A stretch of 64,000 nucleotides of DNA from Pseudomonadota bacterium (GTDB taxonomy: Bacteria > Pseudomonadota > Gammaproteobacteria > Steroidobacterales > Steroidobacteraceae), in the NCBI GenBank assembly GCA_023433705.1, contig JAEYUC010000051.1:33258-97257 (forward strand), written 5' to 3'. The position numbers and the translations under genes are program-made. The first letter of the stretch is position 1, and every line of letters starts with the position of its first letter. Shown here in pieces: positions 20,099-28,686 of this stretch. The notes beneath the pieces are model-generated. The model worked only from the letters and a program-made list of their open reading frames with translations, searched no databases and had not been told where the DNA came from.

Positions 20099-20806
20099 AT
20101 GCCCAACCATGCCTTGTTGAACAACGCCCAGCACCGCGACCTGCGGATCATCACGCGCAGCGGCGCCGACCTCGGCGACAACGTGATGTGCGCGCTGACG
20201 TTCCCGGCGGAGTTCCGCAACATCCAGAGTCACTACCCGATCCTGTTCCTGGAATCGCGCGACAAGGTGCTCGCGCCGGTCGCGTTGTTCGGCCTGCGCG
20301 AAGGTCAGAACCTGTTCCTCACGAAGGACGGGTGGGACGCGCGTTACATTCCGCTCATGATCGAACGCCAGCCCTTCCTGATCGGCCAGTCGGACAAGGG
20401 GCAGGTCATCCACGTGGATCTCGACAGTCCGCGCGTGAGCAAGACCGAGGGCGTGCGGGTGTTCGACGACGAGGGCGCCAACACCGACTACCTGAACCGC
20501 GTCTCCAACGCGCTCGCCGCGATCAACGACGGATTCGCGGCGACGCCCAGGTTCATCAACGCGCTCATCGAGCACCGCCTGCTCGAGGCTTTCACGCTCG
20601 ACATCCAGTACGCCGACGGCAACAAGGCCAAGTTCGGCGGCTTTCATACCATCCACGAAGAGCGGCTCAGGAAGCTCGACGGCGCCGCGCTCGGCAAACT
20701 GCACGAACAGGGCTATCTCGAGCCCCTGTTCATGATCGTCGCGTCGCTGTCGAAGATCCGGGACCTGGTCGACCGGGCCAGCAAACTCGATCCGGCCGCC
20801 CGCTGA
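20099..20806 (+). CDS. SapC family protein
   Basis: The 235-residue protein resembles the SapC family: early blocks VMCALTFPAEFRNIQSHYPILF and ALFGLREGQNLFL, the region IPLMIERQPFLIG, and the end GYLEPLFMIVASLSKIRDLVDRAS. There is no signal peptide or membrane segment. SapC genes in related bacteria commonly sit with TonB receptors and sugar genes; their biochemical role is not established. Here it lies upstream of a LacI regulator and a sugar transporter. Confidence 0.75.
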   Translation: MPNHALLNNAQHRDLRIITRSGADLGDNVMCALTFPAEFRNIQSHYPILFLESRDKVLAPVALFGLREGQNLFLTKDGWDARYIPLMIERQPFLIGQSDKGQVIHVDLDSPRVSKTEGVRVFDDEGANTDYLNRVSNALAAINDGFAATPRFINALIEHRLLEAFTLDIQYADGNKAKFGGFHTIHEERLRKLDGAALGKLHEQGYLEPLFMIVASLSKIRDLVDRASKLDPAAR

Positions 20807-20949
20807 GCCGGTAGTTGGGTAGTTATAGCGGCTTCTTGACGGAATAGGGTCGTCCGTCGGGAAAACTGTGGCCCAGTCGCCCGCGCGCCGGTCGCGGGCC
20901 GGGCAATACTGCGCCGCCGCCGATGGGAGCGGCGCGGTAGTTGGATTCC

Positions 20950-21954
20950 ATGGCGAACATCTACGAAGTCGCGGAGCTTGCGGGAGTCTCGCTCGCGACC
21001 GTTTCCCGGGTCATCAATCCGGGCGCCGGCGCCAACGTCAGTGAAAAGACCCGGGAGAAGGTGCTTGCCGCGATGCGGCAGCTCGGCTACCAGCCCAATT
21101 CCATCGCCCAGTCACTGGCCACCCGCAGCTCCAACTGCGTCGGCGTGCTGGTTTCCGAACTGGATGGTCCGTTCTACGGCTCCATGCTCTCGGCCATCGA
21201 GAAGACGCTCAAGGCCGCGGGCAAATTCATGCTGGTGGCGGCCGGGCACAGCAACGAGGCGCAGGAGCGCGACGCGATCCGTTTTCTCGTGAGTCGCAAT
21301 TGCGATGCGCTCATCGTTCACGTCGAGCGGCTGTCCGACAAGTTCCTGGTCGACCACGATCACAACGCGACGCCGCTCGTGGTCATGAACCGCAAGGTGC
21401 GCGGGCTCGGCGATCATTGCTTCAGCCTGAACAACGAGCTCGGCGGCTATCTCGCGACGCGCTTGCTGCTGCGGAAGAAGCACCGGCGCATCGCCTACAT
21501 CTCGGGGCCGCTCGATTTCGGGGATGCGAAGCAGCGGCTCGCCGGTCACAAGCGCGCGCTCGAGGAGGCCGGCGTCAAGTTCGATCCGCGCCTGTTTCAC
21601 GAGGGCGACTACCACGAGACGGGGGGACAGGATGCCCTCGATGCGCTGCTCGCGAAGAAGATCGCGTTCACCGCGGTAGTTTGCGCGAACGACGACATGG
21701 CGGCCGGCGCGATGGCCGCCGCGCACGAGCGCGGCATGGCGCTGCCGGACGAGTTGTCCGTCGTCGGCTTCGACGATGCGCCGATCTCGCGCTATGTCTA
21801 TCCCAGGCTCACGACGGTTCACTATCCCATCGCGGACATGTCGCGCATGGCCGCGCGCTGGGTCTTGAAACACGTGTACGACCAGCAGCACGACGTTCAG
21901 CAGGTGTTCGAGCCCAGGCTCGTGGAGCGGGACTCGGTCGGCAAACTCTCATGA
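20950..21954 (+). CDS. LacI-family transcriptional regulator
   Basis: The 334-residue protein starts with the LacI helix-turn-helix and hinge (IYEVAELAGVSLATVSRVIN, then Y-Q-P-N-S-I-A-Q-S-L). It continues as a periplasmic-binding-protein-like sensor domain with VGVLVSELDGPFYGS, RIAYISGP, VVCANDDMAAGA and VVGFDDAPIS. It should repress sugar genes until a sugar or sugar phosphate binds. Its stop overlaps the start of the downstream transporter as ATGA, so that transporter is the obvious target and supplies the likely inducer. A TTG at 20941 could add three residues. Confidence 0.92.
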   Translation: MANIYEVAELAGVSLATVSRVINPGAGANVSEKTREKVLAAMRQLGYQPNSIAQSLATRSSNCVGVLVSELDGPFYGSMLSAIEKTLKAAGKFMLVAAGHSNEAQERDAIRFLVSRNCDALIVHVERLSDKFLVDHDHNATPLVVMNRKVRGLGDHCFSLNNELGGYLATRLLLRKKHRRIAYISGPLDFGDAKQRLAGHKRALEEAGVKFDPRLFHEGDYHETGGQDALDALLAKKIAFTAVVCANDDMAAGAMAAAHERGMALPDELSVVGFDDAPISRYVYPRLTTVHYPIADMSRMAARWVLKHVYDQQHDVQQVFEPRLVERDSVGKLS

Positions 21955-23309
21955 GCGCACCGCCCGATCGCTACGTGCTGCGCACGGTGTCGATCGTCGC
22001 GCTGGGTGGATTCCTCATGGGCTTCGACGTATCGGTGATCTCCGGCGTCGTGAGCTTCGTCGAGGCGGAATTCTCGCTCGACAAGATCGAAGTAGGTTGG
22101 GCGGCCGCGTCGCTCACGCTGAGCGCGACGCTGTCCATCCTGTGCGCGGGACCACTCGCGGATCGTTTCGGGCGCCGCGCGATCCTGCGCGCCGCGGCGC
22201 TGATCTTTACCGCCTCGGCCCTGCTGTCCGCCGTGGCGACCACCTTTTCCATTCTCATCGCCGGGCGGCTGTTGTCGGGGCTGGGCGTGGGCGCGGCGCT
22301 CGTGGTGGCGTCCATGTACATCGCGGAGCTGTCCCCGGCGACGGTGCGCGGGCGCATGGTCAGCGTCAACCAGCTCTTCATCGTGCTCGGCATCTCGGCG
22401 GCTTTCCTCAGCAACTGGTTCATCCTCCGGATCGCCGAGGCGCAATGGAACTGGCGCTGGATGCTCGGCATCGGCGCGTTGCCGTCGACTATCTACTTCG
22501 CGCTGTTGTGGACGGTGCCGGAAAGCCCGCGCTGGCTCGCGTTTCACGGCCGGCTCGATGCCGCGCGGCGGGTGTTGTCGCGCGCGCACGGCGCGCAGCT
22601 CGCCGAAGCGGAATTGGGCGAGGTAAGGGCGTCGCTCGCGCGCGAGGCGAGCACCCCGAAGGCGCCATGGCGCGAGTTGTGGTCGCCGAACCTGCGCGGC
22701 GTGATGATCATCGGATTGACGGTCGCCGTGCTGCAGCAGATCACCGGCATCAACGCGGTGCTCTCCTATGCGCCGGTCATCTTCCAGAACGCCGGCGCGA
22801 ATGCCGACGCGGCATTCATGCAGGCGGCGTACGTGGGCATGGTGAATCTCGTGTTCACCGTGCTCGCGATGTTGCTGATCGACAGGGTCGGCCGCCGGCC
22901 GCTGCTCATGTGGGGTAGCGCCGGCATCGCGCTCAGCATGGGCGTGATCGCGCTCGTACCGTCGTTCGTGCTCGTCGGCGTGCTCGCGTTCGTGGCCAGT
23001 TTCGCGATCTCGCTCGGCCCGATCATGTGGGTATTGTTGTCGGAGATATTTCCGAATCGCGTGCGCGGCGTGGCGATCTCATTCGTGGGCCTCGTGAATT
23101 CGGGCGTGAGCTTCCTCGTGCAGCTGTTGTTCCCGTGGGAAGTGGCGACCATCGGGAACTCGCGCACCTGGATGCTCTATGGCGCGTTCGCGCTGGCCGG
23201 TTTCATCGTCATCTGGCGAATCGTCCCGGAGACCCGCGGTCGCAGCCTCGAAGAACTCGAATCCTCGCTGGTGCGCCCGTCGGTGCCGGGTGAGAAATCG
23301 CTGAGTTAG
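21951..23309 (+). CDS. MFS sugar porter
   Basis: The 452-residue protein has 12 predicted membrane segments and sugar-porter signatures: DRFGRRA between helices 2 and 3, PESPRWLAF, QQITGINAVLSYAPVIF in helix 7, DRVGRRP, and C-terminal PETRGRSLEELE. These place it with XylE/GalP-type proton:sugar symporters of the inner membrane. The exact sugar cannot be read. It is translationally coupled to the LacI regulator upstream. Confidence 0.9.
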   Translation: MSAPPDRYVLRTVSIVALGGFLMGFDVSVISGVVSFVEAEFSLDKIEVGWAAASLTLSATLSILCAGPLADRFGRRAILRAAALIFTASALLSAVATTFSILIAGRLLSGLGVGAALVVASMYIAELSPATVRGRMVSVNQLFIVLGISAAFLSNWFILRIAEAQWNWRWMLGIGALPSTIYFALLWTVPESPRWLAFHGRLDAARRVLSRAHGAQLAEAELGEVRASLAREASTPKAPWRELWSPNLRGVMIIGLTVAVLQQITGINAVLSYAPVIFQNAGANADAAFMQAAYVGMVNLVFTVLAMLLIDRVGRRPLLMWGSAGIALSMGVIALVPSFVLVGVLAFVASFAISLGPIMWVLLSEIFPNRVRGVAISFVGLVNSGVSFLVQLLFPWEVATIGNSRTWMLYGAFALAGFIVIWRIVPETRGRSLEELESSLVRPSVPGEKSLS

Positions 23310-23368
23310 CGAGGTCGGCGCCTTCCGATATCACCGCTGTCGATTTCGCCGGTTTCCGTTCGACCAAG

Positions 23369-23387
23369 GTTCAGTCAGTCTGAACCG
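23369..23387. repeat. 7-bp palindrome before the VOC gene
   Basis: ggttcag (23369-23375) and ctgaacc (23381-23387) form a perfect inverted repeat, with the GAGGAG ribosome-binding site directly after it and the ATG at 23398. It could be an operator or a leader hairpin for the downstream VOC gene. Confidence 0.4.
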
Positions 23388-23397
23388 AGGAGAACAC

Positions 23398-23892
23398 ATG
23401 AATTTCAACTCGAAAATCGCCCCCTGCCTGTGGTTCGCGGGCGAGGCCGAGGAGGCCGCGCGTTTCTACACGAGCATTTTTCCGGACTCGCGCATCGGCA
23501 AGATCGCGCGCTACGGAAAGGTCGGGGTCGAGATCCACGGCCAGAAGGAAGGCACGGTACTCACCGTGCAATTCGAACTCGCAGGCCAGGAATTCACCGC
23601 GCTCAACGGCGGCCCGCTCTTCAAGTTCAACGAGGCCGTGTCGCTGCAGATCTACGTCGAGGACCAGAAGGAGTTCGACTTTTACTGGGATCGATTGACG
23701 GAGGGCGGCGATCCGAAGGCGCAGGTGTGCGGATGGCTCAAGGACCGCTACGGACTTTCGTGGCAGGTGGTGCCGCGCGAGATGGTCGAGTGGTTTGGCG
23801 ATCCCGACGAGAAGTCCGAGCGGGTCATGGCCGCGCTGCTCAAGATGGGCAAGCTCGACATCGCGGCGCTGCGCCGCGCGTACGCTGGATGA
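23398..23892 (+). CDS. VOC-superfamily (PhnB-like) protein
   Basis: The 164-residue protein is of the 3-demethylubiquinone-methyltransferase-like group of the vicinal-oxygen-chelate fold. Evidence is KIAPCLWFAGEAEEAARFY at the start, FTALNGGPLFKFNEAVSLQI in the middle and C-G-W-L-K-D-R-Y-G-L-S-W-Q-V-V-P. These are usually small cytoplasmic dimers of unknown substrate. GAGGAG precedes the ATG. Confidence 0.88.
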   Translation: MNFNSKIAPCLWFAGEAEEAARFYTSIFPDSRIGKIARYGKVGVEIHGQKEGTVLTVQFELAGQEFTALNGGPLFKFNEAVSLQIYVEDQKEFDFYWDRLTEGGDPKAQVCGWLKDRYGLSWQVVPREMVEWFGDPDEKSERVMAALLKMGKLDIAALRRAYAG

Positions 23893-23896
23893 CGCA

Positions 23897-24124
23897 GTGG
23901 ACTGGCTGGATGCGCTTCAGTGGCCGGCCATGGCGGTGACTCTGGTCGCCGCCTGGCTGGTCGCATCGAGATCGAAGCGGCGTCGCGAAGCCGGGTTCTG
24001 GGTCTTCATCGCGAGCAACATCCTGTGGGTCGCGTGGGCGTGGCATACGCGGGCGTGGGCGTTGATAGGTCTGCAGATAGGACTTTTCGTGATGAACGTG
24101 CGCGGCGCCGTCAAGAACGAATAA
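23897..24124 (+). CDS. Small two-helix membrane protein
   Basis: From GTG 23897 the product is 75 residues, with hydrophobic segments around residues 8-22 and 32-68 separated by a basic loop (SRSKRRRE). It starts four bases after the VOC gene's stop, so it is probably co-transcribed. No family is recognised; it resembles small inner-membrane proteins of unknown role. The frame is open upstream inside the VOC gene, but the membrane helices begin here. Confidence 0.6.
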   Translation: MDWLDALQWPAMAVTLVAAWLVASRSKRRREAGFWVFIASNILWVAWAWHTRAWALIGLQIGLFVMNVRGAVKNE

Positions 24125-24127
24125 AAT

Positions 24128-24150
24128 CCCCTCGCCAATAATTCGAGGGG
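24128..24150 (+). promoter_or_regulatory. Hairpin overlapping a ribosome-binding site
   Basis: cccctcg (24128-24134) pairs perfectly with cgagggg (24144-24150). The right arm is the purine-rich Shine-Dalgarno region six bases before the ATG at 24156. Folding would hide the ribosome-binding site of the dehydrogenase small-subunit gene, a simple form of translational control. Confidence 0.45.
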
Positions 24151-24155
24151 GAACC

Positions 24156-24674
24156 ATGACGAGTCGACGTTCTTTCCTGCGCGGATCGTCCGTGCTGATG
24201 GCGCATGCCGCGCTGGGTGGAGTGGTGGAGGCTTTCGCCGCCGCGCCGTCCCACAAGGCCACCTTCTTCGACGATTCCGAGATGCGCACGCTGCGCGCGC
24301 TCGTCGACGTGATTCTGCCCGAGACCGATTCGCCGTCCGCGTCGGCCGCGAACACTCACTACTTCATCGATCTCGCGATCCCCGCGTGCGCCACGCCGGC
24401 CGCGCGCGACACGCTGCGCAGGGGACTCGCCGAGTTCGCAGGTTACGAGAAGCTTTCGCCGGCCGGGCAGAACGAACGGCTCGCGGAACGCGCGGCGCGG
24501 GACATCGATCTCGCCTATGACCAGTCGTTCTTCAAGATCCTGAAGGACTACACGATGACCGGTTACTTCCTGTCGGAGACCGGTGCGACGCAGGCACTGG
24601 CGTATCTCAGGATTCCCGGCGGCTTCCAGGGCGACATTCCGCTCGCCCCCAACCAGAAGGCGTGGGCGATCTGA
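24156..24674 (+). CDS. Gluconate 2-dehydrogenase subunit 3-like Tat protein
   Basis: The 172-residue protein starts with a Tat signal, T-S-R-R-S-F-L-R-G, then a hydrophobic stretch. The mature part has LRALVDVILPETDSPSA and the helical region of gluconate-2-dehydrogenase subunit 3 family proteins. Small subunits of this type help export and stabilise the FAD subunit, which lacks its own signal. The stop codon overlaps the start of the GMC dehydrogenase gene by one base, fitting a two-subunit periplasmic enzyme carried across together. Confidence 0.88.
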   Translation: MTSRRSFLRGSSVLMAHAALGGVVEAFAAAPSHKATFFDDSEMRTLRALVDVILPETDSPSASAANTHYFIDLAIPACATPAARDTLRRGLAEFAGYEKLSPAGQNERLAERAARDIDLAYDQSFFKILKDYTMTGYFLSETGATQALAYLRIPGGFQGDIPLAPNQKAWAI

Positions 24675-26356
24675 TGGCTAACTCGAACAACTTCGACGCC
24701 ATCGTCGTCGGATCCGGCATGTCGGGCGGCTGGGCCGCGAAGGAATTGACGGAGCGCGGCCTCAGGACGCTCGTGCTCGAGCGCGGGCGCGACATCCGTC
24801 ACGTCGTGGACTACCCGACGGCGCTCAAGGATCCGTGGCAGCTGCCGCACAACAATCGCGCGACCAGCGCGGACCGGGCGGCGCAGCCCATCCAGTCGAC
24901 GCTCTATCTATACGACCAGTCGACGAAACATCACTTCGTCGATGACAACGAGAATCCGTACGAACAGGCGAAGCCGTTCAACTGGTATCGCGGCTATCAC
25001 GTGGGCGGGCGCTCGCTCATGTGGGCGCGCCACGTGTTCCGCTTCAGCGATCTCGATTTCGAGGCGAACCTGCGCGAGGGCGTGGGCATCGACTGGCCGA
25101 TCCGTTACGCGGACATCGCGCCCTGGTACGAACACGTCGAGAAGTTCATCGGCGCGAGCGGCGAGAACTCGGGGCTGCCCCAACTACCCGCGCAGGTGCT
25201 GCAGCCGCCATTCGAGATGAACGCGCTGGAGAAGAAGATTCGCGCGGGCATGGACGATGCGTTCAAGGGCGAACGCAAGCTGATCTGCAGCGCGACCGCC
25301 GTGCTCTCGCGCGAGCACAACGGCCGCGGGCCGTGCCAGGGCCGCAACCAGTGCGCGCGCGGCTGTCCGTTCAGCGCGTACTTCTCGTCGAACGGCGTGA
25401 CGCTGCCGGCCGCGGCGGCGACCGGCAATCTCACGTTGCAGCCCGATTCGATCGTGCACTCGTTGATCTACGACGAGGCGAAGAACCGCGTGACGGGCGT
25501 GCGCGTGATCGACGCGAACACGAAGAAGACGACCGAGTATTTCGCGAAGCTCGTGTTCCTGTGCGCGTCGGCGCTGAACTCGACCGCGATCCTGCTCAAC
25601 ACGCGCACGGCCCGTTTTCCGAACGGACTGGGCAACGACTCGGGCGAGCTCGGCCACAATCTCATGGATCACCACAATGGCGCGGGTGCGACGGCCAGCT
25701 TCTCGGGGCTGCTCGATCGTTATTACCGTGGCCGGCGCTCGACCAGCATGTACATCCCGCGTTTCCGCAACGTTTCGAAGCGCGAGGACAAGTTCAAGCG
25801 AGGTTACGGCTACGAGGTGTACACCAATCGCGGCACCTGGACGCGCGGTATCGGCACCGCCGCATTCGGCGCGGATTTCAAGAACGAGATCACGCGGCCG
25901 GGCGAGTGGAGCCTGTTCATGGAAGGGTACGGCGAGACACTGCCGTACCACGACAACCGCATCTGGCTGTCGCACGACAAGCTGGATTCGTTCGGCATGC
26001 CGCGCATCAACATGTCGATGGAGTACCGCGACAACGAGCGCGCGATGGCGCAGCAGATGATGGACGACGCGGTCGAGATGATGACGGCCGCCGGCCTCGA
26101 GAACGTCAAGGGCTTCAACCATCCCGTGACGCCGGGCAGCGTGATTCACGAAATGGGCACGGCGCGCATGGGCCGCGATCCAAAGACCTCCGTGCTCAAC
26201 GGCCACAACCAGGTGCATGCCGTTCCAAACGTCTTCGTGACCGACGGCAGCTTCATGGTGTCCTCGCCCACACAGAATCCATCGCTGACCTACATGGCGC
26301 TGACCGCCCGCGCGGCGAACTACGCCGTGGAGAAGCTCAAGAGCGGCGAACTGTAG
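24674..26356 (+). CDS. GMC-family FAD dehydrogenase, large subunit
   Basis: The 560-residue protein has the FAD-binding motif VVGSGMSGGWAAKEL at its start and the GMC C-terminal end SVIHEMGTARMG...NVFVTDGSFMVSS, with the conserved T-Q-N-P-S. It also has a Cys-rich block, CQGRNQCARGCPF (about residue 217), seen in gluconate- and sugar-dehydrogenase-like GMC proteins. It should oxidise a sugar or alcohol in the periplasm with the Tat subunit encoded just upstream. The usual multiheme cytochrome c subunit is not encoded nearby. A long inverted repeat follows 5 bases after the stop. Confidence 0.9.
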   Translation: MANSNNFDAIVVGSGMSGGWAAKELTERGLRTLVLERGRDIRHVVDYPTALKDPWQLPHNNRATSADRAAQPIQSTLYLYDQSTKHHFVDDNENPYEQAKPFNWYRGYHVGGRSLMWARHVFRFSDLDFEANLREGVGIDWPIRYADIAPWYEHVEKFIGASGENSGLPQLPAQVLQPPFEMNALEKKIRAGMDDAFKGERKLICSATAVLSREHNGRGPCQGRNQCARGCPFSAYFSSNGVTLPAAAATGNLTLQPDSIVHSLIYDEAKNRVTGVRVIDANTKKTTEYFAKLVFLCASALNSTAILLNTRTARFPNGLGNDSGELGHNLMDHHNGAGATASFSGLLDRYYRGRRSTSMYIPRFRNVSKREDKFKRGYGYEVYTNRGTWTRGIGTAAFGADFKNEITRPGEWSLFMEGYGETLPYHDNRIWLSHDKLDSFGMPRINMSMEYRDNERAMAQQMMDDAVEMMTAAGLENVKGFNHPVTPGSVIHEMGTARMGRDPKTSVLNGHNQVHAVPNVFVTDGSFMVSSPTQNPSLTYMALTARAANYAVEKLKSGEL

Positions 26357-26360
26357 TGCT

Positions 26361-26469
26361 GGTGGGGATAGCGGTGCCGGTGTAAAAAGTGGGGATTAGT
26401 AGACACGTCGTCGCGCTCGAGACGCTGGCACTAATCCCCACTTTTTACACCGGCACCTTTATCCCCACC
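26361..26469. repeat. Long inverted repeat between convergent genes
   Basis: Arms 26361-26400 and 26430-26469 are 40 bases each and match at 38 positions, around a 29-base loop. Each arm contains tgtaaaaagtggggattagt. The element fills the gap between the GMC gene and the opposing secreted-protein gene, where it could act as a two-way terminator. Its length, near-perfect symmetry and internal sub-palindromes also fit a REPIN or miniature mobile element. No second copy was seen in this window. Confidence 0.75.
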
Positions 26470-26471
26470 CC

Positions 26472-27326
26472 TCATTCCTGGCCGTCATCGCTCTCGGCGT
26501 CATGCTGCGCGACAACCTCGATGACGCGCGTGCCCGTGCGTGAAATGCCGGGCACCTGCTTTTCGGGGTTCCACAACTCGCGAACGTGGCCGCTCGGCGA
26601 CTTCGATTCGATCGCGCCGGATTGCGCGTCGACGTAGACGATCGAGCGGTCGGGCAGGCGGGACAACGTGCCGGGCGCCGCCCCGACCGCAACCTGCAGC
26701 GGCCCCGCCCCAGCGTCCTTGAGGATGTGCGGATTCACGATGTCTTCCTGCGCCTTCACCACGCGCCCGTTCGCCTCGTCCAGCTTCCACGCCGGCGAGC
26801 TGTTGTTGGGGAACAGGTAGACCGTCGTGCCGATCACGACGATGCGCGGATTCGTGAACTCGCGCGGCAGCGCGAACGAATCGATCGCGCCGTCCGCGAG
26901 CGACATGCGATTGAAGTCGAAGTAACCACCCGCGGCATTCGGCTCGAAATCCACGCCGTCCGGCGCGTAACGCACGCTCGCGAAATACGCCGCGTTGCCG
27001 ACCAGCGCCATTTCCTCGGAGGGCCCCAGGATCTGGCTGCCCGGATACAGATCCAGCGTCCACGTGCTGGTGACGGCGCGCGTCGCCTTGTCGACGACGA
27101 GTAGTTGGCCCGTGCCCGCCTTCTTGTCACGCGTGATGATCCCGATCCGGTCCGGCGGATTTGCGTAGATAGTCAGGTCGCCGAGCTCGGCGACCGTCTG
27201 CATCCCCTGCGCGGTCGCGTACACGAGTTCGTAGCGTCCGGACTTGTTGACCAGCAGCCAGCCTTCGGAGGCGTGCAGCGAAGTGGCGAGAAAGGCGAGA
27301 GCAACGGCGGCAAACAGACTCTTCAT
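26472..27326 (-). CDS. Secreted protein of unknown function, possibly propeller-like
   Basis: The 284-residue product has a signal peptide (MKSLFAAVALAFLATSLHA). The rest is a series of short beta strands with spaced repeats such as GQLLVVDKATRAV, IVVIGTTVYLF and SIVYVDAQSGAIES, suggesting a small beta-propeller like those of WD40/PQQ-like proteins. No catalytic motif or named family was recognised. It ends beside the long inverted repeat and lies next to the GH105 gene on the same strand, so a carbohydrate-related role is only a guess. Confidence 0.6.
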   Translation of the reverse strand: MKSLFAAVALAFLATSLHASEGWLLVNKSGRYELVYATAQGMQTVAELGDLTIYANPPDRIGIITRDKKAGTGQLLVVDKATRAVTSTWTLDLYPGSQILGPSEEMALVGNAAYFASVRYAPDGVDFEPNAAGGYFDFNRMSLADGAIDSFALPREFTNPRIVVIGTTVYLFPNNSSPAWKLDEANGRVVKAQEDIVNPHILKDAGAGPLQVAVGAAPGTLSRLPDRSIVYVDAQSGAIESKSPSGHVRELWNPEKQVPGISRTGTRVIEVVAQHDAESDDGQE

Positions 27327-27403
27327 GGCGGTACCTCTGACGGGTATTGATCCGCGCCTGCGGGCGGCGCCAGACAATCGGCGCCGGGATTATCGCTCCG
27401 CCG

Positions 27404-28543
27404 TCAGTCGTCTTTCATCTGCGCAACCGCGCTGGCCGCGAGCAGGAAGGCGCCGACACCGTAGTACTGCGTGTCCGTTTCCAGCACGTTTTCCGGACGA
27501 TCGCTGACCTGCTGCACCCACCCCAGTCGCCCATCCTTCGCGACCGCCCGTTCCAGCGCCTTCCACCCGCTCTCGATCGAGGTGGCGTAATCCTTGGCGT
27601 CGAGCAGTCCCTGGCTCACGCCCCAGGCGAGACCGTATACGTAGAAACCGGTGCCGCTGGTCTCGGGCGGCGACCCCTCCGGGCCTAACAACGACGGCGG
27701 CCAGTAGCCGTCAGGCTTCTGCAGCGCGCGCAGCTTGACGGCCATCTGACCGAACAGGCTCTCGAGCCGCGGTCGCTCCGGATCGTCCTTCGGCAGCGCC
27801 TCGAGCATGTGGGCGACGCCCGCGAACACCCAGCCATTGCCGCGGCTCCAGAACAGCTTGCGGCCTTGTGCGTCGCGGCGTTCGAAGAACCGGCTGTCGC
27901 GGAAGTAGAGCTTCTCGACCGGGTCGTACAGGAAGTCCGTCGCCGCCCAGAACTCCGCCAACGCGAAATCGCGATACCGCGTGTCTCCCGTCTGGCTCGC
28001 CAGCTCCAGCCAGGCGGGCGGGGACATGAATACCGCGTCGCACCAGCACCAGCGCTTCAGGCATTCGGTGGATTCATAGTCCTTCGCCGGCACGAAGCTC
28101 AGATGCGCGACCGGCGGCGCGCGCAGGATCGAATCGAACCGCTCCTTGAGCGGCAGGATGGCGTCGCTGCCGGCGCCGTTGCGCGCGGCCCAGAGATAAC
28201 TCTGCCCGATCACGTGGTCGTCGGCGTGATAGACGCGCGGGCCGAGGGTCCAGCCATTGGCCTTGCCCTGCGCGAGGATTGCCGTGCGGAAGCGCTTCTC
28301 GTTCGTTGCGTCGGCGAGTCTCGTCATGCCGACCCAGAACGCACCTTTCTGCCAGCTGCGCGGACGTTGAGTTTCTTCGCCGAACGAAGTGACGCCGGCC
28401 GGCATCTTCTCCATGTGCGCGAGCTGCCAGTCGGCGACACGCGATGCGAGGTCGAGCACTTCCTTGCGGGAGTCGGCCGCGGCGACCGTGGCCACGCAGA
28501 GGCTCAACACGGTGAGCGCGCCGAGAAGGAATGGTTTGTTCAT
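27404..28543 (-). CDS. GH105 unsaturated rhamnogalacturonyl hydrolase-like protein
   Basis: The 379-residue protein has a signal peptide (to about A-A-A-D) and the (alpha/alpha)6-barrel features of GH105/GH88. Y-H-A-D-D-H-V-I-G-Q and W-C-D-A-V-F-M-S-P-P contain the two active-site Asp residues, with SRGNGWVFAG later. Family members remove unsaturated uronic acid ends left by pectate or rhamnogalacturonan lyases. The secreted location suggests periplasmic processing. Neighbours for L-fucose and xyloglucan sugars fit a plant-wall lifestyle. Confidence 0.82.
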   Translation of the reverse strand: MNKPFLLGALTVLSLCVATVAAADSRKEVLDLASRVADWQLAHMEKMPAGVTSFGEETQRPRSWQKGAFWVGMTRLADATNEKRFRTAILAQGKANGWTLGPRVYHADDHVIGQSYLWAARNGAGSDAILPLKERFDSILRAPPVAHLSFVPAKDYESTECLKRWCWCDAVFMSPPAWLELASQTGDTRYRDFALAEFWAATDFLYDPVEKLYFRDSRFFERRDAQGRKLFWSRGNGWVFAGVAHMLEALPKDDPERPRLESLFGQMAVKLRALQKPDGYWPPSLLGPEGSPPETSGTGFYVYGLAWGVSQGLLDAKDYATSIESGWKALERAVAKDGRLGWVQQVSDRPENVLETDTQYYGVGAFLLAASAVAQMKDD

Positions 28544-28686
28544 GGCCGGATACTAGCCGCAATCCAAGGCGCGCCAATGGGACCAATGGTTGGAAAGGTA
28601 TCGAGCGCGAGGTGTAGAGGCCCGTGCGAAACTTGCAGCGCCCTGCGGGCGAGCGGGACCTCACCAGGCAAACTGGCATTCAGCTC

